Positions 34,449 to 46,689 of a stretch of 64,000 nt of DNA are shown piece after piece; within the stretch, counting starts at the first letter, position 1, and every line of letters starts with the position of its first letter. The notes below the pieces were generated by a model, which saw only the letters and a list, made by a program, of their open reading frames with translations, had not been told where the DNA came from and did no database searches. The DNA lies in the NCBI GenBank assembly GCA_947846985.1, contig CANTUZ010000001.1, positions 40,014,727 to 40,078,726 on the forward strand, in the 5' to 3' direction. The position numbers and the translations under genes were made by a program. The DNA comes from Fratercula arctica. Taxonomy: Eukaryota; Chordata; Aves; Charadriiformes; Alcidae.

Positions 34449-37400
34449 CTTTGATCATCTGTATAGCAGCTGGGTGGAATGTGCTACTTCTCCTTCTTCC
34501 TCCTCTCCTCCCTGGAATCTGGAGGTTGAGTGTTTTCTTGTGAGCTAGAAGAAATTAATCTGAAATGATATTTTTTAATACATCATGGATGAGTTTGCTA
34601 AACTAAATGGTAGAGCACAAATTCCTTTTTTTACATACTTTTACATACAAGGCAAACAAAAATCTGCTAATACTTCTTTTTGAGTAGTCATAACGGAGTT
34701 TTTCAGATGCTGGATTATACAAGTAAAATCTAAATTCTATAAGGCAGTTTGTGGACAGGTCACCATATGCCTCCATATAAATTTTACTTTTGTGTTATTG
34801 ATATACAACTATATCCAGAAGAACCAAGTAGCATCTGAAATTTGACAGACCTAATGCTATCTTTCATATATATTAATGCTCAAAGTTGTTAACTGGTGGG
34901 AAGATTCCTACAATGTTGTCCTTACTTTATTTATTTGCTGACAGTTTCTCTTCTGGTTTTTATTTTAATAACTTTATTGATTTCACATCACGGTTGACAA
35001 GTACATTCTTCCACTTTTTTTAACAAACAAAAATAACAGAACAGCCATGTCAGGAGTTCCTGAAGCAAGTAACTATGCTTTATCTATGATGATTGAATGT
35101 ATTCTGTTCTGTTTTAAAAATAAAAACTGGGCTTTGGCTTGCACGGAGTTTACAATAATTTTATGAAATATGGCTTTAAAAGTGGTACATGTGCACCATT
35201 TAAAATATTAGCAGAATGAAGTTGACCAAGAGCACTAAGCAATTTCTTTGTCATAACTGCAATACTTTTTGCATGAAGTTATTATAATTAAACACTGTTA
35301 TAGCTACACTAGACTTTATGTACTGATGATTTTATTTCTGTAGTATTGTGATGAGATATTGCCCTTCATTTGAAATAATTCTTGGAAGGCTTATGTTTTA
35401 ATACACAATGAATGTAAGTGAAGTTCCATGATTCCCTGCTGTAAGAAATAACATTTATTATTAAAAAAAAAAAAAAAAAAAAAAATCTGACTTTAAATGG
35501 AAAAAAATAAAAATACATTTACAAATTTATTTAGAATTATTAATTTGTAAATAGCATATCCTCTTCAGCCTGAATAGGTGATCTTATCATTTCTGAGAGC
35601 ACAAAACTCAAAGAAATTAGAAGGAAGCATAAATGTCTTCAAAGAATTAAGTCAACAGAAGAAAAGCCATCAGCTAAGAAGAATATTTTACCTGGCTGTA
35701 ATAGTTTACTCTTCTCAAGTTCATATTTAGCACCAAAGAACACTAACTCACTGTGGTATCTCAAACCTACAAGAAAGTTACTGTAATTGCTGCTGTTTCA
35801 CAGGAAATCTTCTTCACACTTCAGAAAATAAGTCCTAATAGCGAACTTGAAAAATCAGTGTTTAACTGTCGTATCTATTTCTCCTAACATTATGTCAATG
35901 GGAAGCCTGAAATAATTTATACAGTTTAAATGTAATGAAAGTTCAAAAATCTGACATTTCCTCTTGTTTAGCTAGATGTTAATAATCTGAAGAATAAAAG
36001 GGGGCAAAGCATTTTCCATTGAGCTTAAGAGTTTTTCTGTGCATGTGTACAAAATGTAATTAGGTGGGTACAAAACTAATTCATTTAATCTGATAAATAC
36101 CAGCAAAACCAGAACATTTATTTTAATTTTCTTTGACACAATTACTAGAGGATATTGCTTGCTGGTATATGCACAAGTTGCTTGCAAAAACAACAGTTCC
36201 GTTTAGTTAAATAGTGGAATTTTTTTTCCCTCTTTTGCTGTGGCATATACATATTTATGTTACCTTCATTGGCTTTCTAAATCATAGAGAGGACAGATTT
36301 GTCTGTCAGAGGCATAATTTACTCATGTCCTAGGGAAAAAAAAAAAAAGAAATAAAAATATATGCTGAATTTAGCTAAATTATTTTGCTGTTGGTTTGGG
36401 GGTTTTTTTTGTTTGTTTTTGTTTTTTTTTTTTTTTTTTTTTTTAATCTCATATTTAACCAGTTTTCCTGTTGGGTATTTGAAGTGGTGTATACATTCCA
36501 AAATGGAAGGTAATGAGCATTAGTGGCTAAATTCTGAATTCAAGAGAGACTGTGTGCAGTAATAACCACCTGCCTCCAAGCATTGCCATCTGATACAGCT
36601 TTGTGGACTGATTCCTCCAGTGATTCAATGATTTTATTGTTGTGTTACAATGCTATGTTATTTGCAAAAATGATATATTAACATGTACATATTTTTTACT
36701 ATATAATTGTCATACACTTCAGCTCTGTAATTTCATTACTGACCTGTATTTTGAAGTAGCAGAATCTTTACTACCATTCGTATTGAACCTCTTGAGCTGA
36801 GCTACAAATTCAATATCACTTTTGAAAACCATAGCACTATCAAACGCTGTCTGACTACAAACGAAAATTTGTTTCTGTAGCTCTAGTATCCCTAAACATT
36901 AGCTAGACTACTTTAAGCTTTGCAGCAGTGCTGCTGTAAACCCACTAGTGGATAATATATTTAATAACATTTGACTTAAGGCTGTAAGGTATTGCAACTC
37001 GTACTTGTAATACTCCATTAGAAATGAAAACATATATAATAACAATTTATGACCACCTTCAAAAATAAATTAAAAATAAATTAAGAAAAACAAAGGTAGT
37101 CCTTATGTCTGAAAGCTGAAGGAAGTTTTGAAAAGAGACCAGTCTATAATGTTTGTCAAAACTGCTTCGGATTGTTTGTGAGTTTATCTTATGCCCATGC
37201 TGACATAATCAGCTTCTGTTTAGATAATCTTTGTGAATTTGGAAAAGAAAGAGTGGACCTCTATTTGTTTAGGATAGATTTAATGCACAGCACTGTGCTG
37301 TCTGCCATCTACCATTGTATCTCTTACCTATTCTTAAAGCCACATATGACAAAAAGAAGTCACGTTAGAAATTTTTGACAGGTAGGAGGATTTTGATAGT

Positions 37401-38684
37401 GGACATCTAAGATTTGAGAGTGCTGATATTCACGTTGCCTTGTGGCCACTCACAGCAAAACTTCCAGGTGATAAAAAAGGCAATGTGGATGCATGAAAAA
37501 GGAGGAAGGATGCATTAAGAGCTCTTTTTCTGGCCTGGTACAATAAAGCTACAAAAATCTCTCTTGTGGTGAGTTCTTGTTAGATTTTTGAATACTTGAA
37601 TTTTAAAATTAATGAGGAAAGGCCGATTGCCTTGCTACAACTTCAGTAAACAAGCATAGGGTTTCCACAATCTCATACTATGCAAATACACATAACAATT
37701 AGGCTGTTGCCTAAATCTAGTAAGATACATGAAAAATGTTTAATTACTTATATGAGCCGAATGGCTTTATTGGTCAGCCTGATAGCCCTATCACAGTGAA
37801 AGGCAATGAGGAGATAAAAGATTTCTCCCTAAATCTGCTAAGTAATTTATAGGATATTTAGTGAAAACTGAGTAACCTTTTTTTTTTCCTTTTTCTTTTT
37901 TTTTTTTTTTTCTAGCTGCATTGCATTTTCAACATATCCTTGATATATTTTAAGCTTATATGTGTGTGTATGTGCATATATATTAAGATATCAGGGTATA
38001 TTTTCATAACTGTTACATGGATTTGAGCAACAAAAGTGGGATTTATCCTACTTTCAACGAGTTACCTAAGTTCTCTTTATTTTCAGCGTAAAAAAAAGAG
38101 ATAAAGCATCTCCAAAATTAAACTAAATACCACTCTAAAATAGATATCAAAACAGACATCTTCACAGCTTAAATTCTCACCTGTGGGTCTCTGCTGACTA
38201 CAGAGGGAATTAATTTTTATGTGGCTAAACATTCTGAGGAATCCTGCCTCTAGACTCTCAACACTCAGTTCAGGGAGATATATTACTAAGACTCAGACAC
38301 CCTCAATATTGGTTACTAACTGAGGTTTTACATTTTAGTACTAGATGTCTAAAGCTGCAGTTAAACTTCAAAGTCTTTCTGTTTATCTCTCTCTGAAATA
38401 AATTCCCAGGGTCATGGAAAAAGTTTGAATGGAAAAGAATCTGAATCCTAAACTTCCCTAAACTATCTGATCAACCACTGCTCTTCAAATGTGCACAACT
38501 TAACGGTAATAAGAATGATGCTAAGAATAAGATGATAGTACTTCCGAGTGTGAAGTTTGGCTCAAAAATTACTACTGTTTTCACTTGGAGCAGTATGTGA
38601 TAAAATAGCTAAATCTGACTGCACACCTTACATCAGGATTCTGAAGATCTTCTCTTCAGAAATATGGGACATTTGAATTCTTTC

Positions 38685-38800
38685 TTTTCCCTTGCCGTGC
38701 CTTGTCTTGCCTTGCCTTGCTTTGCTTTCCCTTCCCTTCTCTTCCCTTCCTTTGTCTTCTCTTCCTTTTCCATATTTCTCCCTTCCTTCCTCTCCTCTTG
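38685..38800 (+). repeat. Degenerate CTTGC/CTTCC pyrimidine-rich repeat
   Basis: A mixed pentanucleotide tract (CCTTGC units passing into CCTTCC/CTTCT units), likely an eroded microsatellite related in unit to the array at 41,000. Confidence 0.7.
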
Positions 38801-40999
38801 TTTCTTGGGTCAGATAAGGTATAGATCCAGGTACTGCTTTCATACCTGTGAAAATTGCTGATAAGGTTTGCTGGTTCTTCTCTCATTGGAAAAGTATGGT
38901 ATCATTAGCATTACATATCTTAATTATATTTTAACGATGCAAAAAAAATATATTATTTTGTAAGTAATTGAAAAAATACAACTACTTTTTTTTTTTTTTT
39001 TTTTTAAACAAAGCGTTTTCTGGAAAATTTTGTATATAGTCACAGCGTTTTGCAGAAACCTTCAATATTCACAAATGGACAGCCATGTGGATAAAAATGA
39101 TTAGCATGGATTTGGACTCTTCGTTCTGTCATTTTTAAAAGATTAGTATGATGTGTTTTATAATCAATTTGAAATGATCACATATCATTTTTCACCAATC
39201 TGCATGCCAATACTTTGACAGAATAACAAAATATATCCAATGTAAATAGAGTTCTAGGCAGTGATGTATCCATACTGCTATAGCATATAAAATAGAAGAG
39301 AATGAGCAACTGCTACTGTGAAGACAGGAAGTACAGTTATAGAGTCACAAATAAAATGACAGGCTGTGACACGCTAATTGCTAAATATCTCTTTCTAGTT
39401 AAACACAAGTAATGCTAAGAGATGGTTGGTAGTTTCTAGCTGACATTTCCATTTCATGCTTCATATTTTGCTTTCTGCTCCATCCATATATCATTTCTAA
39501 CCAAGCTGTAATTTTTCAGTCATAAGTCCTTGTAAAAGAAAGAGAAGTCTGAGAAGTAAAATAGCATATTCCATGAATTACAAATAAATTAAGAATTTTC
39601 TAGAACTCAAGTTTAGACTATTGTCAGAAGGAGTGTTTTTAGGAGAAAAATTGTGTGTTTCATTTTTGTACCACTGCATAACGTGAAGTATCTCAAGAAT
39701 CTATTTGGTCCTGCACTGGTAGCGGAGGACCCACAAATCTTTTCCACTCAGTTGGAACTGTGATCTTGTAAGTCACAATTGCAGGTAAGGAAATCATCAC
39801 TGGCACTCAGTGGATCTGGTTTCTGCTTACATGCTTGAAAAATGTATATTTTACATTGTGGCAGCTAGAATATCAGTTTTAATTCAACAATGACAATCAA
39901 AAAAAGAACAAACATAATAGAAGGAATATGACAAACATATAAGTGTGTATATAAAGCTGCATCAGGAAAATAGAGTGTCTGGCAGTTGTTTTTGTGCTGA
40001 GAATCCTCATTCATAGGTGATAAGTAAAGCTGATTTACAGGTTTTTCAATTATTTTCTTTTTGAAAGATCTCTAATAGTTTGTCAAGATAACAGAGTCCT
40101 TTACTTTGTAGTTGATTTAAGATTGATCTTTACAGTTAACAATGAGATTTTTACCCAATTTATACGTTTTTCTCCATTTCATTAAACTGAATTCATGGCA
40201 CACTTTTTGATGTGTTCCTTAGATTAAAAAAAACATAATTAAAAAAATGAAAATAGAATCAATACTATGTTACCAACTGAGAAAAAAAAATGCAATTAAT
40301 GCTATACTACCAATGACTGAGAAGAAAACCAAATTGAATTAATATAGTTGATTGCTTTCTCCACACAATTCTACTTAGTTTCTGTCTTCATGCTGGACAT
40401 TTTATTTTATGAATCAAAACAGTCATGAGTATAACAAATAAATCTAGAGTCAAAATTCCATTTTGTTAATGTGAATTTTCCAGGAAAAAATACACAATTG
40501 TACTAGTCTTCTTTTTATAAATATCTGTATTAATGAAACAGATGCTAATAATCTCAAAAAAACCAACACAACAGACCTGCAAATATGATAGAAGACAGGT
40601 TATTTTTCACATATAGATGAACGTTTATATTCTCTTTTTTTGTAAATCCATATAAGCTGTATTTGGAACTCTAATTTAATATCTTGTTTACATATCTGTA
40701 TACATATACTAAGACAAGTAAAAATTCATGAGAGCTTGACTATTTCCATTTTGCTTCACATACATCAACGAATCTATGCATGCATAGATAATCTCGAATG
40801 GTTTTAACCATTTAGAGTAAATATATACACTTCTTTTCACACCTCACCATTCATGTGTCTTAAAACCTCTATATTCCTAACATCCCTTGGCCCTGTAACA
40901 AGGTATCTTTAACCTCTAAAATGAAGATAATTCCACCGTCAAATGTGACTACTGTATATGAACAATGGCAACTGCTGCTCTATATAAATGTATTATTTT

Positions 41000-41205
41000 T
41001 TCCCTTCCCTTCCCTTCCCTTCCCTTCCCTTCCCTTCCCTTCCCTTCCCTTCCCTTCCCTTCCCTTCCCTTCCCTTCCCTTCCCTTCCCTTCCCTTCCCT
41101 TCCCTTCCCTTCCCTTCCCTTCCCTTCCCTTCCCTTCCCTTCCCTTCCCTTCCCTTCCCTTCCCTTCCCTTCCCTTCCCTTCCCTTCCCTTCCCTTCCCT
41201 TCCCT
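41000..41205 (+). repeat. Perfect (TTCCC)41 microsatellite, 206 bp
   Basis: About 41 uninterrupted TTCCC units with no substitution. The minus strand is (GGGAA)n: pure purine, with a G3 run every five bases. Frames through it on both strands (PFPSL and GREGK repeats) are artefacts. A CR1 fragment begins about 40 bp to the right. Confidence 0.98.
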
Positions 41206-41244
41206 ATAGCTTCTCCCATGGGTTTCTCTTCAGCATCTCTGGGT

Positions 41245-41574
41245 TTGTAACAGGGTTTCAAACTCTGGGAGTGGTCATGGGGCAATCCCAAGCACAAATA
41301 CGGGCTGGGTGGAGAATGGATTGAGAACAGATATGGATAGGCTTAAATATCAGGAAGAAATTCTTTACTGTGGGGGGGTGAGAGAGTAGGACAGGTTGCC
41401 CAGAGAAGTTGTGGATGCTCCACCCCGGAAGTGTTCAAGGCCAGGCTGGATGGGGCTTTGAGCAACCTGGTCTAGTGAAAGGTGTCCCTGGCCATGGCAG
41501 GGGGGATGGAACTAGATGGTCTTTAAGGTCCCTTCCAACCTGAACCATTCTATGATTATATGATTCTATGATTC
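41245..41574 (+). mobile_element. Internally deleted CR1 LINE (plus)
   Basis: The left part reads as the RT-end block NPKHKYGLGGEWIEN. It jumps at about 41,327 to the RLNIRKKFFT block of the far C-terminus (AGGAAGAAATTCTTTACTG), then the usual GGTTGCCCAGAGAAG, CCCTTCCAACCTGAACC and three TATGATT-type tail units. About 0.4 kb of ORF2 between these blocks is absent. The 5' side starts next to the (TTCCC)n array. The tail is well preserved, so the copy is fairly young. Confidence 0.85.
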
Positions 41575-42659
41575 ATTAGTAACACTACTGTTTATTGGGT
41601 AGGAGACAGGGAATGACCAGCAAATATTACTTTGGGCTCACATCTCATTCAGTAAGTTATATTGTTCCTCAGAACCTGCAGGGTACTAAGGAGGCATGAA
41701 AGGTGTCAAAGAATGATTAAGAGGCAATAAGCATATGTACCAATATGAGGATTTATTTCAAATTAAGTTGCCCATGAAAGAGAAAAAGAAGCCTACAAAC
41801 TATGGCCCAGCATTTTCATAAGATTCACTTCATTTTTATTTTTTTAACCAAACCTCACTCTGGTGTGTGTAATATAGCTGTGGCATTAACATGACATTAA
41901 TCCTTAATTTGAAATGGAAATACTGAGAAACTCAGCCTTGAAGCAATGAAGGGGATTTTTTTTTTTTTTTTCTGTAGAAAATTGTATAAAGATATTTACC
42001 CCAAAAATGATTATGAGAGTAAAGGTTAAAAAGCCATCCTTACCCGACAGGTGAATAGTTTAACTATTTAATTTAATTGTTTCAAATGTCTGCAGTAAAT
42101 TCACTTTCATGAGATGTATTTACATTACAGAGATATGATGGAAGCATTGTTAAAGAATATTAAGGACACTTGGACATGAATTATGGAGTATCACTACAAT
42201 AATTTGCAAGATTACACTCTGTAAAAATATGGTAATTATTTAAATAATATTTACTGATGGTGATTTAAAAGTATATACCTAAGAAAACATAATTCTAGAA
42301 GTGCAAACTATAAAGGATAGCTAAATAAAAGAAACATAATAAAGTGTCCATGATCTGTGAAGTGGAACTTCTCTTGATGTAAAAGGTCTTCAGTGCTTTA
42401 AGTCTTTGAGAAGCTTAAAAATATATCTATTTTGATTTTTTAAATACTCTACTGAGAAAAAATTCAGAATGACAGTCTATGTCATCAGTTGTGATCAATC
42501 ATCTGGCTTTATCTCATCAGTGATAAAATCTAATTCTCTGAAGGAAATGAACACTTCACAAATGTGTATCTGTCCAGCTCTACAATATTAATCCTGTAGG
42601 TCTCAAAATCTTTGCATCTAAAAATAAATGTTTACACTTAAAATTTCTCAGCATTTTTT

Positions 42660-42684
42660 GGGGGGGAGTGGGTGGGGGAGTGGG
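42660..42684 (+). other. G-quadruplex motif
   Basis: Four G runs (G7 at 42,660-42,666, G3 at 42,670-42,672, G5 at 42,674-42,678, G3 at 42,682-42,684) are separated by loops AGT, T and AGT, satisfying the canonical G3+N1-7 pattern in otherwise AT-rich DNA. Confidence 0.8.
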
Positions 42685-44033
42685 TGTTTTTCTTTCATTT
42701 TCATTGACAAGACAATATGTACTGTCTATTACGTCTAATTTGACCTTGCAGACCCAGAGACAGATTTATAATTAGTATTTAGGAACAACTGCAGTAGCTA
42801 ATCAACTGGTAATTTAACTGTTTGATGTAAACAAACCAGGTTCCTTCCTATATGCTTTATGTTCTGAGAAAAAGTTTTTATCAGTAGTTTTCCAGGCACT
42901 TGGAGTTTAGGATGCTGAGGCAGAAATACCTCTTGACATGAATCTGCTTCTTCTCAGTGAAAGTTGCTATTTTTAGGCTGTTTGCCGTTCCAAGGAGATT
43001 TTGACTGTCTTCTGTGGGGAAAAAAATACAACCAACAAGACCCCAAACAACAAAAAAGCAACCAACCCCCACAACAAAATATCCCTTGTTTATCCAGATG
43101 CCTATTACGAACTATTTTCCTTCTAATTTGAAAGAAACTTTATGGACAGACAGGAATCCTTCATTTGGTTTTACCTAACAGTATAGCATTTACTTGTATA
43201 TTTTCATGAGATGATGTAGGCAAAGTATACATGCTCTACATTTGAGTAAAATATAATGCTTTTCCTAAGACTCAAGAAATTAAGTTTGGATAGTACCATA
43301 ATCCTCCATAATTTTTAATGTTAGATTTTTTTCTTTTTGTCTTTAGAATTCTTTTACCACTATGCACATCTCATCTTTCTATTTTTAAGGCCTCTTATTT
43401 AAACAGAAGAATTGGTTGTATCATAATCAAGGTTTATATTTTTTTATCTCCTTATTTGTATATCTTTTTTGGTACCTAGGCTTACTAAATACAGATCTCT
43501 GTCTTTGCTGGTTTCAGCCTGCATTTTCTTATTAAGTTTTACCATATTATGTTATGCGCGTGGGTCTGTCTAGTTCAGAACTGATGTATTAGCAGTATTT
43601 ATATAAATGCATACATGTATCTATTCCTGAGTAGTAAATTGCTTTGTGTATTCTGGACAAGAAGCAAATTAAATTTAATAGATAGCTTTACTTCCAAAAT
43701 ATAATTTTATTTCTATAAACAAATTTCATCACCCTTGCAGGGATCCATCAATAAAAAGTGTAAAATTATTTAAAAGAATTATTTCAATGGTAATTATTAT
43801 TAGCTCTTATTGTTTTATTTACTCTATCAATGATCAATTAATATATGCTTAAATTCATACCTTCCTGTTCTTTATTTGGAAAAAAAAAAAAAAAAAAAAA
43901 ATCACATGACTTATCTACATACAGAAAATCAGAGGATCGTCAACAGTTGTTGGGCAGGTAGGTAAGTTTATTTACACTGAACTAAATAATTTATCAAGAA
44001 AGAGTTAATAAAAGCTATGAAGACAGATGGGAA

Positions 44034-44213
44034 AAAACAAACAAACAAACAAACAAACAAACAAACTTATTTGGAAGCACATTCAGTGTCCAGCGCCTGT
44101 GAATGTGGTAAACAAACAAAAAAAAAAACCAACCCCAAAAAACAACAACAGCAACAAAAAAACCAAACCAAACCAAACAAAAAAAAAACCAAAAACAAAA
44201 ACAAAAACCAAAC
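44034..44213 (+). repeat. (CAAA)n and A-rich simple repeats
   Basis: About eight perfect CAAA units (44,034-44,066) are followed, after about 40 bp, by a long A-rich tract with CAAAAA/CCAAA interruptions (44,112-44,213). Confidence 0.9.
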
Positions 44214-44553
44214 ACTTCTTGTACAATGTTTTTAGCACATATTAACATGTGTCCTCACAAATTAAATCTTGCACTGTGAAAAATAAGATTGAAGAAAATA
44301 TTTGTCTCATTCAACAGGCTTAGTAATTCTTTTTGTGTATTTAATGAAATAGGAATAAAGCTGAGTTTGAATCTTAACCTGTGCATACTGCACAACTCTC
44401 TCATCAGCACCACATGTAAAACATACTAGCAATAGAATAGATAAAGTGATCATAATACAAAAATTGGCAAATAAAATATATAAAAGTAACCAATGCAATG
44501 CTACAAAAGTACATTCTTACAAAGTGTACATTTCTTCTATAAGCAATGTATTA

Positions 44554-44739
44554 ATTTTATTTTATTATATTTTATTTTATTTTATTTTATTTTATTTTAT
44601 TTTATTTTATTTTATTTTATTTTATTTTATTTTATTATTTTATTTTATTTTTATTTTATATAATTTTATATTCATTTTATTTTATTTTATTTTATTTTAT
44701 TTTATTTTATTTTATTTTATTTTATTTTATTTTAATTTT
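44554..44739 (+). repeat. (TTTTA)n microsatellite, 186 bp
   Basis: TTTTA units in two blocks are separated by an irregular stretch at about 44,636-44,676 (TTTATTATTTTA and TATATAATTTTA). Confidence 0.95.
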
Positions 44740-45816
44740 CTCTAAAGTCCATACGTTGTAATCAAGTACTCTAAGCCCATGTAAACGTGAAGAAAGAACA
44801 GGGAAGAGAACTTAAACTGAATGGTCTGGATGTAGCTAAAATACACAGGGGCAATTACTACTAGATATTCACAATGTCTTTTAAAATTACACAGTTTCCT
44901 TCCAGAACAAATATTTTTGTAAATCCCATACGATGAGTCAGAAGGAGAACATGAGATGGGAGTTATATGTTTTGGTGGGTTGGGTACCTGAGTGCATGTA
45001 GGTCACTCAAAGAATTGTCTGGAGATGTGCCTGCTCTGAGGATTGTGCTCCGAATATTCATTCTGTTTTGCATACAGGGTACAGATTCCACATTACAATA
45101 GAAACTGAGAAAAAGTCATTATTAGCCTGAGGACTAGAACTGCTACTAGCTGTTAGGATCTTCTAACTCGCTTTTACTAATGAAATTCTGAGTCACTTAG
45201 TAAAAAACGGAAAGTCTGTCTTTTTCCTAGGGCCCTTCAGAAGCCAGATGACATGCATACATACATTCTCCTGTTACAAAAGAAACTGAGAGATCATTTG
45301 GATGAGATGGTGAGAAAAGGATCTGTCTACATGCAATTAAAGCATAGAAATGTATAGGTTGCATTGAAAATGCACTGTTATAAATGCAGCAGCAGCAAAG
45401 TCAGAAAATCTGAATAAAGAATACCAGTGAATTTCCTGTTTGGGCTTTTTTTTTTTTTCTTCTTTGCTGAAAAAGTTTTAAAACTTTTAAGCCATGTATT
45501 GTCTGTGAATCTGATAGGTATGTCTAAGTATATAGAAAAGTTTGTTCAGAAATAGAATCATAGAAAAGTTTGGGTTAGAAAGGACCTTTAAAGATCATCT
45601 AGTCCAATCCTCCCTGCTATAAGCAGGGACATCTTCAACTCAATTGAGTTGCTCAGAGCCCCATCCAACCTAACCTCGAAAGTTTCCAGTGGTGGGACAT
45701 CTACCACCTCTCTGGGCAACCTGTTCCAGTGTTTCACCACCGATAGACTAAAAAATTTCTTCCTTCTATCTAGTCTGAATCTGCCCTTTTCTAGTTTAAA
45801 ATTATTACCCTGTGTC

Positions 45817-46173
45817 CTATTGCAACAGGCCCTGCAAAAATTTGGCCTCGTCTTTCTTATAAGCCCACTTTAAATACTGAAAGGCCTCAATAAGGTCTCC
45901 CTGGAGCCTTCTCTCCTCCAGGTAGAAAAACCCCAACTCCCTCAGCCTGTCCTCATAGGAGACGTGTTCCATCCCTCTGATCATTTTTGTGGCCCTCTTC
46001 TGGACCCACTCCAACAGGTCCATGTACTTCTTATACTGGGGACTCCAGAGCTGAACACAGTACTCCAGGTGGGGTCTCACTAGAGGGGAGTAGAGGGGGA
46101 GAATAACCTCCCTTGACCTGCTAGCCACACTTCTTTTGGTGTAGCCAAGGTTGGCATTTTGGGCTGTGGGCAC
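45817..46173 (-). pseudogene. CR1 ORF2 C-terminal region
   Basis: The frame holds [54 protein letters not shown] and YEDRLREL blocks, in phase with the fusion frame on its right except for one TGA. It ends at TAG/frameshift before the [14 protein letters not shown] blocks, which continue in another frame (antisense of about 45,650-45,815). Confidence 0.85.
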
Positions 46174-46179
46174 ACATTG

Positions 46180-46689
46180 TCACCTCATGTCCAGCTTTTC
46201 ATCCACCAGTACCCGCAAGTCCTTATCCTCAGGGCTGCTCTCAATCTCTTCATCTCTTTTGATCGCTGTTGGACTACACATTGCGGCTTTATCCCCACGC
46301 ACATGGAAGAGCAGTAATGGGTAATAGTCGAAGGGACGTACCAGGCTAGGAAGTTTCCTAGTGATGTCCTTAACCTGGGCCCCAGGGAGGCAGCAGACTT
46401 CCCTAAGAGGGCTGTATGTCCGGCATATTGGACCCTCTGTTCCCTTCAGAAGGGAGTCACCTGCAACTATAACCTGTCTTTCTTCCTTGTGGAGGTGGGT
46501 AGGCCTTTCTGACTTTGGTAACACCTCTGGTGAAGATGGACCATCATCCATATCATCCATTGACTGTCTTTGCACATTCAGAACCTCATACCTTTTGTAC
46601 AGAGGCACCTGGGAAAGCAAGGTGGGCAAGGATGGGGTTTGCCTACTGCCCCGAGTGTGGACTTGCCTCCATTCACTCCTCTCCTTCAA
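46180..46689 (-). pseudogene. CR1 ORF1-ORF2 fusion frame, SGNH-like esterase block I retained
   Basis: The 169-codon frame reads as CR1 ORF1 for residues 1 to about 146: VHTRGSRQTPS (10-20), VIVAGDSLLKGTEGPICR (73-90) with the GDSL nucleophile block of the SGNH esterase, REVCCLPGAQVKDITRKLPSLV, and DYYPLLLFHV (121-130). The block III GxND position reads RGDK. After AIKRD (142-146) it switches to ORF2: EIESSPEDKDLRVLVDEKLDM. The frame then hits one TGA (46,180-46,182) and continues open in the same phase to 45,817. ORF1's esterase C-terminus with its catalytic Asp/His is gone, so no esterase could work. The frame upstream of the first Met is broken, so the start is not the native one. Confidence 0.82.

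Larger units (their letters stand above)
33796..40999. other. Seven kb of AT-rich unique sequence, no gene seen
   Basis: No CR1, LTR or exon recognised. It holds A23 at 35,463-35,485, T23 at 36,422-36,444, another T run near 38,984-39,004, a 20-bp imperfect tandem duplication at 34,409-34,448, a pyrimidine-rich CCTTGC/CCTTCC patch at 38,690-38,800, and a perfect 18-bp palindrome at 40,772-40,789. Confidence 0.55.
41575..45551. other. AT-rich unique sequence with simple repeats, no gene seen
   Basis: No exon or interspersed element recognised. It contains a G-rich quadruplex motif (42,660-42,684), an A run near 43,881-43,900, the (CAAA)n/A-rich block at 44,034-44,213 and the (TTTTA)n array at 44,554-44,739. 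Long frames in this interval are translated simple repeat. Confidence 0.55.

Noticed and set aside
38656..38886. GREGK-type frame as a lysine-rich protein
   Set aside because: It is a degenerate CCTTCC/CTTGC repeat read on the opposite strand.
40921..41324. Frames of 105-119 codons with PFPSL or GREGK repeats
   Set aside because: They are translations of the (TTCCC)n array; a five-base unit stays open in every phase that lacks a stop.
44446..44745. 99-codon FYFILFYFILF frame resembling a membrane protein
   Set aside because: It is translated (TTTTA)n. The apparent hydrophobicity comes from T-rich codons.
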